From Desulfurococcales archaeon (GTDB lineage Archaea > Thermoproteota > Thermoprotei_A > Sulfolobales > NBVN01): a stretch of DNA of 13,349 nt. A program made the translations under genes and the position numbers. The notes beneath the pieces are model-generated. The model worked only from the letters and a program-made list of their open reading frames with translations. It made no database searches and was not told the origin of the DNA. Below are positions 1 through 7,295 of the stretch, piece by piece. The number at the start of each line of letters is the position of its first letter. The first letter of the stretch is position 1. The stretch covers positions 1-13,349 of the forward strand of contig JAGGTW010000018.1 in assembly GCA_021163585.1 (NCBI GenBank), read 5' to 3'.

Positions 1-968
1 AGGACGCCAAGGAAATATACGTCACGCTATCTGAGAGAGCCCTCAGCTTATACTCTAGTGGACTGATAAGGGAGTCCGTAGTTGTTACTAGGTTGACACC
101 GGAGATAATATCAAGTGGCTTATGGAGGGAGGCAGAGTTCAAGGAATTTGACTTGAGTATTGACGTACCCAAGCTAGTCCCGATCAGAAAGCACCCCTAC
201 ATACAGTTCCTCGAGTATGTTAGGTACATCGTCACTACCATGGGATTTAAGGAAATGAAGGGACCTCACGTAGAAACTGAGCTGTGGAACTTTGACGTTC
301 TCTTTGTACCGCAGTACCATCCATCAAGAAGGGAAACCGACGTATACATAGTTGAGGCTAAAGGCCCTGGAAGGGAGCGGGAGGAGTTAGTCAGTAAGGT
401 TAAGGCCATCCATGAATCAAGGCTGAAGTACAGTTGGAACCCTCTTAGGGCCCTGAGATTAATACTTAGAACTCACACAACATGTGTGTCTATGAGGACA
501 ATATACAGTCAGGGTGCTGGGGAATACAGGGCCTTCTCGCTGGACCGAGTCTTCAGGCCTGATACACCAGACCCGACGCACTTGATGGAGTTTCATCAGC
601 TTGAGGGAATAATCGTTGGTAGAAAAGTAACCTTTACTCACCTAATAGGCTTCTTCAAGGAGTTCGCTAAGAGGTTAAACCTAGGTGAAGTAATGTTTAG
701 GCCTGCCTACTTCCCATTCACTGAGCCAAGTATTGAGGGGTACATCAAGCACCCCAGACTAGGGTGGATCGAGGTCTTCCCAGGAGGCATGTTCAGACCT
801 GAGGTGCTCGAAGCTGTCGGATTAAAAGGTCATAACGTAGCTGCGTGGGGGATAGGAATAGATAGAATAGCTATGTTAGTGCTGGGTGTGGATGACATAA
901 GGAATCTCTACACTAATAATCTAAGAATAATTCGTTCTATGAAGGCTCCATATATGGTGAGTGAGTAA
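1..968 (+). CDS. pheS: Phenylalanine--tRNA ligase alpha subunit, 5' end missing
   Basis: Catalytic alpha subunit of the cytoplasmic (alpha-beta)2 enzyme that charges tRNA-Phe with phenylalanine using ATP. The frame stays open to the left edge (first whole codon at position 3), so the gene is truncated there. About 321 C-terminal residues are visible of the roughly 480-500 usual for archaeal PheS; the missing part should be the N-terminal winged-helix tRNA-binding region. A TTG at 93 could be read as a start, but the upstream frame is continuous and PheS-like, so it is internal. Class II motifs are clear: the entry segment 'LTPEIISSGLWREAEF', HPYIQFLEYVR, the motif 2 region (TTCVSMR ... FSLDRVFRPDTPDPTHLMEFHQLEG) and motif 3 (GIGIDRIAMLVLG). 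The product ends VSE, with TAA at 966-968 overlapping the pheT ATG (TAATG), which implies translational coupling. Confidence 0.97.
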   Translation, partial: DAKEIYVTLSERALSLYSSGLIRESVVVTRLTPEIISSGLWREAEFKEFDLSIDVPKLVPIRKHPYIQFLEYVRYIVTTMGFKEMKGPHVETELWNFDVLFVPQYHPSRRETDVYIVEAKGPGREREELVSKVKAIHESRLKYSWNPLRALRLILRTHTTCVSMRTIYSQGAGEYRAFSLDRVFRPDTPDPTHLMEFHQLEGIIVGRKVTFTHLIGFFKEFAKRLNLGEVMFRPAYFPFTEPSIEGYIKHPRLGWIEVFPGGMFRPEVLEAVGLKGHNVAAWGIGIDRIAMLVLGVDDIRNLYTNNLRIIRSMKAPYMVSE

Positions 969-2620
969 TGCCTGTAGTTGAAGTAAAGTTATGGGATCTT
1001 GCCAGACTAGTTAAAGAGGAATTGAGTATTAGCACACTAAGCAACTTGCTTACTGCACTGAAAGCTGAGGTGGAGGAGCTGAGTGAAGACACAGTAATTT
1101 ATGAAGCTTCACATGATAGACCCGATCTGTTCTCTGCTGAAGGTCTCAGTAGGGCGTTGTCGTTTATTCTGGGGGTTAGGTGCCCTTCGAAGTATGTGGT
1201 CAGTCGCTCAGACATATACTTAGATGTAAGTAATGCCCCGGATTACAGACCTTATGCTTTCATAGCTATAGTCAGAAATGTTGAGCTGGACGACGAGTCC
1301 ATAAGGCAGTTATTCCAGTTGCAAGAGAAGCTGCACCTTACCTATTGCGGTGACCGTGAGTTCGTTTCAATAGGACTTTATGACTTAGATAAAGTCAAGC
1401 CTCCTATAAGGTACGTTGAAGTAAGAAATGCTGAATTCAGACCCTTAAACGAGTCAGTAACCATGACCCTTGATGATATATTGAAGAAAACCGAAAAAGG
1501 TTTAAAGTATGCTCACTTAGTGAAAAAGAATAAGTATCCTCTGCTCCGGGACTCGGAGGGCGAAGTTCTGTCATTCCCGCCAATAATTAATTGTGATGTA
1601 AACAAAATTACTGAAGACACGAAGAACGTCTTGATAGATGTTACAGGTACTGAGCCTCAACTCATGGCTAAGGTGTTGAACATAATTACTACGTCAGTAG
1701 CCGAGAGAGGAGGTAGGGGAGGCGCAGTCATAGAGTCCGCCAAGGTATTAAGACGCAACGGTGAGGTAATTGACCTGGCGCCTAAGCTTGAGGGGTCAGT
1801 AATCGACCTAAAGCTACGCAATATAGAAAGCCTAGTAGGGATCAAATTGAACTTCAATGAAGTCAGAGATATGCTTCCTAGGATGGGGTATCTAATAGAG
1901 AAGGAAGACGCCGACACATTAAAGGTTTGGGTTCCACCGTATAGAATCGACGTAATTGGGGAGGTCGACCTCATTGAGGATATCACCATCGTCTATGGAT
2001 ACGAGAAACTGCCTGCTGAAGTACTCCCACCCACTCATTTTGGCGGAGTGAGCCCTATTGAGTACTTCTCTTCGATCATAAGGGACTTGATGATGGGTCT
2101 GGGATTTGAGGAAGTGGTTAATTTCATGCTAGTGGATTCAGAGCTCATTGCGGACGTCAGTCCGGAGGCTTACGTAAAACTAGCTAATCCTAAAATGAAG
2201 ACCTACTCTGCAGTAAGGAACTCGATGATACCGTCCCTGCTTTTATCAGTTATTGAGAACGCTGACCTCCATCAGCAACTTAAGATCTTTGAAGTCGGAG
2301 ATGTAGTTAAAGTAACTGATGATGGAGCTTATGTGAGTCAGCGGTACTTGGGCTTCGCTGTGTATGGTGATAGCGTGACCTTGACTGACGGCTTAGTTAC
2401 CATTAAGTCGCTCTTGACTGCCCTAGGGATAAACTATGAATTAAGGCGGGGCGAGCATGAAGTATTCATTAAGGGTAGGACAGCTAAGGTAGTGGTTAGT
2501 GGCAGTGAGGTGGGTATATTGGGTGAGGTACACCCTGAGTATCTGGTTAAGTATAGGCTTGTGTGGCCCTTGGTTGTGGGTGAGCTGAACTTAAGTAAAT
2601 TAATTAGTGAATTTAAGTAA
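968..2620 (+). CDS. pheT: Phenylalanine--tRNA ligase beta subunit, archaeal type
   Basis: Partner of PheS, needed for tRNA binding and for editing of mischarged Tyr-tRNA-Phe. At 550 residues it is the normal archaeal/eukaryal length and lacks the bacterial extra domains (no OB-fold EMAP insert, no C-terminal anticodon-binding domain). Domains in order: B1-like N-terminus with the hallmark HDRPDLFSAEG (about residues 49-59); B3/B4 editing domain (about 95-270, with 'SIGLYDLDKVKPPIRY'); B5 domain (about 285-350, ending PPYRIDVIGEVDLIEDI at 323-339); and a degenerate class II core (about 360-550, with IFEVGDV at 440-446). The ATG shares its A with the pheS stop, and GGTGAG a few bases upstream inside pheS serves as ribosome-binding site. 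The pair therefore forms one transcription unit. The gene ends 16 bp from the facing hel308 stop. Confidence 0.97.
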   Translation: MPVVEVKLWDLARLVKEELSISTLSNLLTALKAEVEELSEDTVIYEASHDRPDLFSAEGLSRALSFILGVRCPSKYVVSRSDIYLDVSNAPDYRPYAFIAIVRNVELDDESIRQLFQLQEKLHLTYCGDREFVSIGLYDLDKVKPPIRYVEVRNAEFRPLNESVTMTLDDILKKTEKGLKYAHLVKKNKYPLLRDSEGEVLSFPPIINCDVNKITEDTKNVLIDVTGTEPQLMAKVLNIITTSVAERGGRGGAVIESAKVLRRNGEVIDLAPKLEGSVIDLKLRNIESLVGIKLNFNEVRDMLPRMGYLIEKEDADTLKVWVPPYRIDVIGEVDLIEDITIVYGYEKLPAEVLPPTHFGGVSPIEYFSSIIRDLMMGLGFEEVVNFMLVDSELIADVSPEAYVKLANPKMKTYSAVRNSMIPSLLLSVIENADLHQQLKIFEVGDVVKVTDDGAYVSQRYLGFAVYGDSVTLTDGLVTIKSLLTALGINYELRRGEHEVFIKGRTAKVVVSGSEVGILGEVHPEYLVKYRLVWPLVVGELNLSKLISEFK

Positions 2621-2636
2621 ACTACTTCTTCACTTC

Positions 2637-4748
2637 TTAAGTTGCTGTCTTCCTTACTAGCTCACGTGCTTCCTTAACAATCTCTCTAGCTAAGGTCTCT
2701 CCAAACGTAGGCAATTTAGATATTCTTAGCGGGTCTGCTGCAGCCAGGTCTTCCAGGGACCTTATGTTATTCATGATCAGTATGCGTGCTCTAACCCTTC
2801 CAATACCTCTCACCCTGACTAGGTCTAGTGCGTCTTCCTTAACACCATGTTTTACTCTATGTGCGAGCACATTAAGTCTTCGTGAGTGCTGCCTCAGTCC
2901 ATAGATGTGGCACACTCTTGATGCTGCATATACTAGCCATGAGGCCGTCTCAACTATATTGTGCAGGTCGCCTGCGCCTACGCCGAAACGCTCAAGTATC
3001 TGATCCTCATCAACTTCCTCGATCCATGCGTGCAGTATTCTTCCAGCCTTGTATGCCCTTAGGAGGTCATAGTAATCTAAGCCGAACCTAGGTTCAGGGA
3101 TTTCGCCATTATCTAGTGCTGCCTCCATTTCCTCTGCTAGTGTTCTGTACTTAGTAATTCTAACTCTCTCGAAATCAGGTGTCATCGCTATTAGCACTAA
3201 ATAGTATATGTTCGGTACGTTCTGCTGTTTCTTTAGATCATCAATAATTACGAGTGCTGTGAGAGGGTCTATGTAGAGCTTGCTCACATAACTCCCCAAT
3301 GGAGTAGCTTTAAGGTGTTCTCTCTCAATTTTCACCATCTCCATACTTACCAGCTGGTCGATAGTGTACTCTATAGCTTCATCACTGAGTAGTGAAGCTA
3401 GTTGCTTAAACGCTAGTGTTGATTCCATTACCTCCATTAACTCCCTCATATTCGCCACATAACCTGATGCTATAAGTGACAATGTATGTATTCTCATTGC
3501 CCGGGCATTTACTAAGGCTGATTTGACATCTTCCGGAACACCCTTAACGTACCTCCACCCCTCCTCCTCACTCCTGGCATCAGCTACTACAGCCTCACCG
3601 TATGGGTCGTACTGCGGCCTCCCAGCCCTACCAGCCATCTGCTTATACTCGGCAATTGATATTGGCTTCATGTACCCGGACTCGTACCTCCTAGTATATA
3701 TGATGACCCTCCTAGCGGGCATATTGATCCCTGCCGCCAGAGTCGGTGTTGCAACTACGACCCTAAGAAAGCCTGCCCTAAATCCTTCCTCTATCGTTCT
3801 GCGGCTAGCGAATGACAGCCCTGCATGGTGGAACGAAATACCTCTCCTAAATAATTGAGCAAGAGCACTAACTTCAGAGTTCGGGGCACCACGGCTCTTA
3901 AGCTTCTCTACCAAATCGTAGTACCCCAGCGACTCAGGCATTAGTCTCGTTAACTTTTTAGCAGTTTCTTCAGCCCTACTTCGTGACTGCCTGAAAATAA
4001 GTACCTGGTAGTTCTCCCTCAAAGCCCTCACAGCAACGTAGTCAAGAAGGCTGCCTGAGACCTCCTCCTCCCTTCCGTCCTCAAAGAAAATTTTCTTTTT
4101 TCTCTTGTTGTAGTATCCCTCAATCAGCCTGACAGGCCTCCAGTCACTAACTACTAACTCTGCATTAAGCCACTCAGCTAACTCACCCGGATTGCCGACT
4201 GTCGCACTTAGCCCTATTAGCTGCTTCCCCTCCCTTAAAGCCCTAACAGCCAACAGCTCTACTATTGGCCCTCTATCCGTGTCACCTATTGTATGAAACT
4301 CATCTATGATTATGACGCCTACATCCCTAAGCCATCGTGGCTTAAGCCTGAAGATGGAATCAAGCCTTTCGTATGTGGCTACTACTACATCATACCGCCC
4401 TAACCACTCACCTGGTTCATCAAAATCACCTGTAGATATCCCTACTTTTACGCCTATGTCATACCACAAGCTAAACTCCTCATATTTCTCGCTAGCCAGC
4501 GTCTTTAGTGGTGTGGCGTATATGACCTTCATCCCCCTCAAATATGCGTTAGCAAGGGCTAGCTCTGCAATTAGTGTCTTACCGCTGGCTGTGGGAGCAG
4601 TTACCAGCATATTCTTAAACTCTAGAACCCCACGTCTCAGAGCCTCAGCTTGCGGTGGGGTGAAATACCTTATGCCCCTACTTCTTAGAACTCTGATTAC
4701 CTCACTAGGTAGGTTAAAGTTCTCGATCGGCTCAAGCAGTGAGGGCAT
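2637..4748 (-). CDS. hel308: Hel308-type (Ski2-like) superfamily 2 DNA helicase
   Basis: ATP-dependent 3'-5' DNA helicase of the archaeal Hel308 family, thought to act on stalled forks and recombination intermediates. Using the ATG at 4748 (703 residues), the motifs are: Walker A APTASGKT (about 51-58), TPLKTLASEKY (motif Ia), DEFH (149-152, motif II), GLSATVGNP (motif III), FHHAGLS (about 306-312), ATPTLAAGINMPAR (333-346, motif V) and QMAGRAGRP (370-378, motif VI). Winged-helix and ratchet regions follow, then a C-terminal helix-hairpin-helix segment (from about 643, VRVRGIGRVRARIL), giving the five-domain Hel308 layout and usual length. A GTG at 4763 would add five residues, but it lies in GTGAGGT, the likely ribosome-binding site for ATG 4748. 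The gene seems to have its own promoter just behind hypC. A specific in vivo role is inferred from the family. Confidence 0.94.
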   Translation of the reverse strand: MPSLLEPIENFNLPSEVIRVLRSRGIRYFTPPQAEALRRGVLEFKNMLVTAPTASGKTLIAELALANAYLRGMKVIYATPLKTLASEKYEEFSLWYDIGVKVGISTGDFDEPGEWLGRYDVVVATYERLDSIFRLKPRWLRDVGVIIIDEFHTIGDTDRGPIVELLAVRALREGKQLIGLSATVGNPGELAEWLNAELVVSDWRPVRLIEGYYNKRKKKIFFEDGREEEVSGSLLDYVAVRALRENYQVLIFRQSRSRAEETAKKLTRLMPESLGYYDLVEKLKSRGAPNSEVSALAQLFRRGISFHHAGLSFASRRTIEEGFRAGFLRVVVATPTLAAGINMPARRVIIYTRRYESGYMKPISIAEYKQMAGRAGRPQYDPYGEAVVADARSEEEGWRYVKGVPEDVKSALVNARAMRIHTLSLIASGYVANMRELMEVMESTLAFKQLASLLSDEAIEYTIDQLVSMEMVKIEREHLKATPLGSYVSKLYIDPLTALVIIDDLKKQQNVPNIYYLVLIAMTPDFERVRITKYRTLAEEMEAALDNGEIPEPRFGLDYYDLLRAYKAGRILHAWIEEVDEDQILERFGVGAGDLHNIVETASWLVYAASRVCHIYGLRQHSRRLNVLAHRVKHGVKEDALDLVRVRGIGRVRARILIMNNIRSLEDLAAADPLRISKLPTFGETLAREIVKEARELVRKTAT

Positions 4749-4800
4749 TCTGTTAAACCTCACAGCAAGTAGTCTTAAAGGTATGTTCAGGTTACTTATT

Positions 4801-4811
4801 TCTTAAAAACC
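4801..4811 (-). promoter_or_regulatory. Candidate TATA box for hel308
   Basis: On the - strand the text reads GGTTTTTAAGA, an archaeal TATA-like element. It predicts transcription starting near 4780, about 30 bases before the ATG at 4748. It sits in the 71-bp hypC-hel308 gap, so hel308 need not depend on hypC transcription. A weaker TATA-like CTTTAAG lies nearer the gene (about 4774-4780) and would give a nearly leaderless message. Confidence 0.4.
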
Positions 4812-4819
4812 CAGTCCCT

Positions 4820-5053
4820 CTAACTTAGTTCACTGGCTATCTCATTAAATAACTTAATGAGTTCCCTAGCCTCAGACTCATCAAGCTTACTGATAGCAAT
4901 GCCTGCATGAACTATGACGTAATCGCCTGCTCTAACATCCTCAAGTAAACTTACATCCACTTCAGTTCTTACGCCACCAGCTTCTACCTCAGCTAATTTT
5001 AACTCACCCTCACTCCACACACGCGCGATCCTCATTGGAATACCCAAGCACAT
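4820..5053 (-). CDS. hypC: HypC/HupF family hydrogenase maturation chaperone
   Basis: Small chaperone that, with HypD, carries the Fe(CN)2CO group during assembly of the [NiFe]-hydrogenase active site. The start was chosen as ATG 5053, which gives the family signature MCLGIPMRI at the N-terminus. In HypC, Cys2 becomes the exposed N-terminal iron ligand after Met removal, so the in-frame GTG at 5068 (adding MGVST) would bury it and is disfavoured. The 77-residue length and the segments VDVSLLEDVRAGDYVIVHAGIAISKLDE are typical of the family. GGTGAGGTG about 12 bases upstream can act as ribosome-binding site. No hypD, hypE, hypA, hypB or hydrogenase subunit gene is in the window, and its neighbours (a helicase, and a radical SAM gene across a divergent promoter) do not explain it. 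Confidence 0.92.
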   Translation of the reverse strand: MCLGIPMRIARVWSEGELKLAEVEAGGVRTEVDVSLLEDVRAGDYVIVHAGIAISKLDESEARELIKLFNEIASELS

Positions 5054-5108
5054 TGTACTAACGCCCACCTCACCAGAATACTAGAATCTTAAATCCTATA
5101 ACTTTTAA

Positions 5109-5117
5109 CTTTATAAG
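5109..5117 (-). promoter_or_regulatory. TATA box for hypC
   Basis: CTTATAAAG on the - strand is a strong archaeal TATA box. It predicts transcription starting near 5087, giving a leader of about 34 bases that includes the GGTGAGGTG ribosome-binding site. The same nine bases recur as the amzA promoter at 8766-8774. It lies back to back with the + strand promoter of the radical SAM gene; the rest of the roughly 200-bp divergent region (5054-5250) shows no other gene beyond the mini-ORF listed separately. Confidence 0.5.
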
Positions 5118-5164
5118 AAAGTGTCTGCGAGCTTTAGAGTCTGAAGTATGCTGGAAATTGATAG

Positions 5165-5174
5165 TTTTTATTTA
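5165..5174 (+). promoter_or_regulatory. TATA box for the radical SAM transcript
   Basis: TTTTTATTTA on the + strand is a TATA-like element. With the usual 25-27 base spacing, transcription would start near 5195, only a few bases before ATG 5198 and about 55 bases before the GTG of the radical SAM gene. The transcript would therefore begin almost directly on the mini-ORF. Confidence 0.45.
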
Positions 5175-5197
5175 GATCTAACAACTTTACTAAGTGG

Positions 5198-5251
5198 ATG
5201 AACGGTGCGGTCGTAGCTGAGCCGGGCAATGATGTGAACGGCGGGCTTTAG
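5198..5251 (+). CDS. Possible 17-residue leader ORF upstream of the radical SAM gene
   Basis: ATG 5198 opens a short frame encoding MNGAVVAEPGNDVNGGL and closing with TAG at 5249-5251. The G of the stop is the first base of the GTG start of the downstream gene (TAGTG), the same stop/start geometry used for coupled genes elsewhere in this window. The ATG lies about 3 bases from the predicted transcription start, so it could be read leaderless. No peptide family is recognised. It may be a regulatory leader peptide, a device to deliver ribosomes to the GTG, or chance. Support is purely positional. Confidence 0.3.
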   Translation: MNGAVVAEPGNDVNGGL

Positions 5252-6657
5252 TGACAAACACAACAGTGGTGGTAGGTACGAGGAAAGTCCTCCTATTATT
5301 TGGATACACAAGGTGGAACAAGTACAGCATTGCTGCGCTGCTGGGTGTGCTGGAAAAAGAAGGAATTGATAAAGAGATCAGGATTATGATTAGTAGTCTA
5401 AGCGGGCTCCACAACATATTGAATGCTAGCCTGAGGAGCAAGTACGAGTTAGTGATCGTAGCTATATCTTTAATGTCAACCCAACTGCCCCTCCTGCTAG
5501 GTGATATTAGAAAACTAGTGGAAAGTGCGAGGAAAGTAGGAGCTATCACGGTTGTAGGGGGGCCGCACGCTACAGGAGACCCTTACGGCTCATTAATATC
5601 CCTAGGATTTGATGTTGCTTTCTTAAGCGAATCTGAGAGATCGTTTACGGAGTTTATAAGAGCTATAGTTGATGAAGGCGATCCGTTGAAAGTACGTGGC
5701 ACTGCATTCTGGGATGGTGAGAGAGTAATCTTAAATGGTAGGCCCGTTCCCATAGACCTTAATGAATACCCTCCTTTCTCCCTGAAGTACGGCTTCCTAG
5801 GTCCTATAGAAATTACTAGAGGATGTCCATTCGCGTGCAAGTACTGTCAGGTAAGCTACATGTTTGGTACGAGGCCAAGGCACAGAAGAATTGACAACTT
5901 AACTTACTACGCCCTGGAACTAATCAAAAGAGGGCTAAGGGACATACGATTCATATCCCCTAACAGCTTCGGTTATGGAAGCATGGGTTCCAGCGTGAAC
6001 TATAGTGCGCTTGAGGACCTCGTGACAGCCCTTCAAGAAGTTAGGAAGCGTGGAGGGAGGGTGTACCTAGGCTCATTCCCTAGTGAAGTCAGACCTGACT
6101 TTGTTGAGGCGGAGGTGGTTAAGTTGATCAGGGATAATGTAGATAATAAGAGGATAATAATAGGTGCTCAGTCAGGGTCAGATAGGGTACTGAAGCTTAT
6201 CGGGAGGTCCCACTCCGCAGATGACGTACTTAATGCTGTCGCTTTGCTGAGGCAGTATGGCTTCGGGGTCGATGTCGATTATATCTTTGGGTTACCAGGG
6301 GAAACCGCCGAGGACTGCAGGGAGACTATAAACCATATAGCTAAGGTCATTGGGCTGGGTGCGCGGGTACACGCACATGTCTTCCTTCCATTACCTGGTA
6401 CTCCACTAGTTTTTGATGCACCAGGTAAAATAACACATGACTTAAGGCGGGAGTTGTTTAAGCTCCTTGGAAGAGGGCTTATTTACGGGCAGTGGGTGAG
6501 GCAGGAAATGCTGGCTTCAGAAATAGATGAGCTGAGGCGGAGGTACGTGATTATTGCGTCACCGAAGAGGGTTGATGAGGCACTTAATAAGCTGGGTAGG
6601 TCGGAACTAAGGGCCAGACCAGCTGCTCAGGCTATGTTGAAAGTAATTAAGAGCTAA
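5251..6657 (+). CDS. B12-binding-like domain / radical SAM protein, function unknown
   Basis: 468-residue radical SAM enzyme. The N-terminal part (about 10-140) has the Rossmann-like layout of cobalamin-binding domains (KVLLLFGY, then VVGGPHATGDP at 102-111) but no DxHxxG cobalt-ligand motif that I can see. The catalytic domain carries the [4Fe-4S] cluster motif CPFACKYC (Cys192, Cys196, Cys199) after IEITRG. Further segments are SFPSEVRPDF (275-284), IIIGAQSGS (302-310) and DYIFGLPGET (343-352), all usual for the B12/radical SAM (class B) and methylthiotransferase-like folds. From memory it most resembles the archaeal MJ_1487 group of B12-binding/radical SAM proteins; no substrate is known to me. 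The GTG start fits the TAGTG junction with the mini-ORF; no strong ribosome-binding site precedes it (only GGCGGG). Methyl transfer or methylthiolation is a guess. Confidence 0.88.
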   Translation: MTNTTVVVGTRKVLLLFGYTRWNKYSIAALLGVLEKEGIDKEIRIMISSLSGLHNILNASLRSKYELVIVAISLMSTQLPLLLGDIRKLVESARKVGAITVVGGPHATGDPYGSLISLGFDVAFLSESERSFTEFIRAIVDEGDPLKVRGTAFWDGERVILNGRPVPIDLNEYPPFSLKYGFLGPIEITRGCPFACKYCQVSYMFGTRPRHRRIDNLTYYALELIKRGLRDIRFISPNSFGYGSMGSSVNYSALEDLVTALQEVRKRGGRVYLGSFPSEVRPDFVEAEVVKLIRDNVDNKRIIIGAQSGSDRVLKLIGRSHSADDVLNAVALLRQYGFGVDVDYIFGLPGETAEDCRETINHIAKVIGLGARVHAHVFLPLPGTPLVFDAPGKITHDLRRELFKLLGRGLIYGQWVRQEMLASEIDELRRRYVIIASPKRVDEALNKLGRSELRARPAAQAMLKVIKS

Positions 6658-7295
6658 CGCACACGCCTTTTGATGGCCCATGACCACTTGCTTGCTAGTC
6701 CACTCAGCATGTAACCAGGCACGGGCTTTAGACGTCCCTTCCTTAAAGCCTCAAGCAGGTCGTCGCATGTCAGGTCATCCACATCAACGATGTTGTATGG
6801 TACACCGATCATCTCAGGTACGTGTGCATCAGAATTCGCCATACTCACACTGTGTATGCTCCGCAAAGTAGTCCATGCTAACATATTTGTTAATGGGTCA
6901 CTGAATCCATTCCAGCACTCAATACCGTCCCAGATCTTGAGGTGGGCGAGCCTCCCTACTCCAGCCCTGACCACATCAAATGGGTGTGCTGGTATGAGGA
7001 GGCAGTTATTTGAGCGTGCGTGGGTTACTAAAACACTTAGTTTCTTATGAATAGTTATCGGATGCGGACACAGTACCAGGACGTCACCATACTCTGTCCG
7101 TACTTCAGCACCATGTAAGACCAATACGCTGCCATCGTTCTCATTACTAGCCATCACACTCCCTTTGAAGCTGTCATGGTCAGTGACGGCTATAACTTTA
7201 AAACCCTTCTTCCTAGCAAGCCTCGGTATATCTCTCGGATGCATCGAACCGTCGCTGACCAGGGAATGTATGTGGAAGTCAGCTTTTATTAGCAC
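6654..7295 (-). CDS. PHP-domain metal-dependent phosphoesterase
   Basis: 213-residue protein made up of a single PHP domain, the fold of DNA polymerase-associated and histidinol-phosphatase-type phosphoesterases. The metal-binding motifs are complete: HIH (His8, His10) and Asp15, VTDHDS (Asp39, His40), Glu64 in HGAEV, His104 in IPAHPFD, and NSDAH (Asp156, His158). It should be an active metal-dependent hydrolase of a phosphoester or nucleotide; the substrate cannot be read from sequence. The start is GTG 7295, preceded by GAGGAGG and GGAG, both inside the end of the upstream acyl-CoA synthetase gene, which it overlaps by 17 bp. The two are evidently one operon with translational coupling. At the other end its TAG shares 4 bp with the TAA of the convergent radical SAM gene. 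Confidence 0.92.
   Translation of the reverse strand: MLIKADFHIHSLVSDGSMHPRDIPRLARKKGFKVIAVTDHDSFKGSVMASNENDGSVLVLHGAEVRTEYGDVLVLCPHPITIHKKLSVLVTHARSNNCLLIPAHPFDVVRAGVGRLAHLKIWDGIECWNGFSDPLTNMLAWTTLRSIHSVSMANSDAHVPEMIGVPYNIVDVDDLTCDDLLEALRKGRLKPVPGYMLSGLASKWSWAIKRRVR

Noticed and set aside
93..968. A complete 291-codon gene starting at TTG 93.
   Set aside because: The frame is open to the left edge with PheS-like sequence, and PheS is normally far longer, so the gene is truncated by the window.
4306..4806. Long + strand frames opposite hel308 (also 3523-3858).
   Set aside because: They are antisense shadows of a well-conserved helicase gene; the residue composition is Ser/Leu/Pro-rich and matches no family.
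5191..5260. C/D box sRNA candidate ahead of the radical SAM gene (GGATGA, CTGA at 5217-5220, ATGATGT at 5229-5235).
   Set aside because: The C box is imperfect, the second CTGA (D box) is missing and the guide spacings are irregular. The mini-ORF reading explains the region at least as well.
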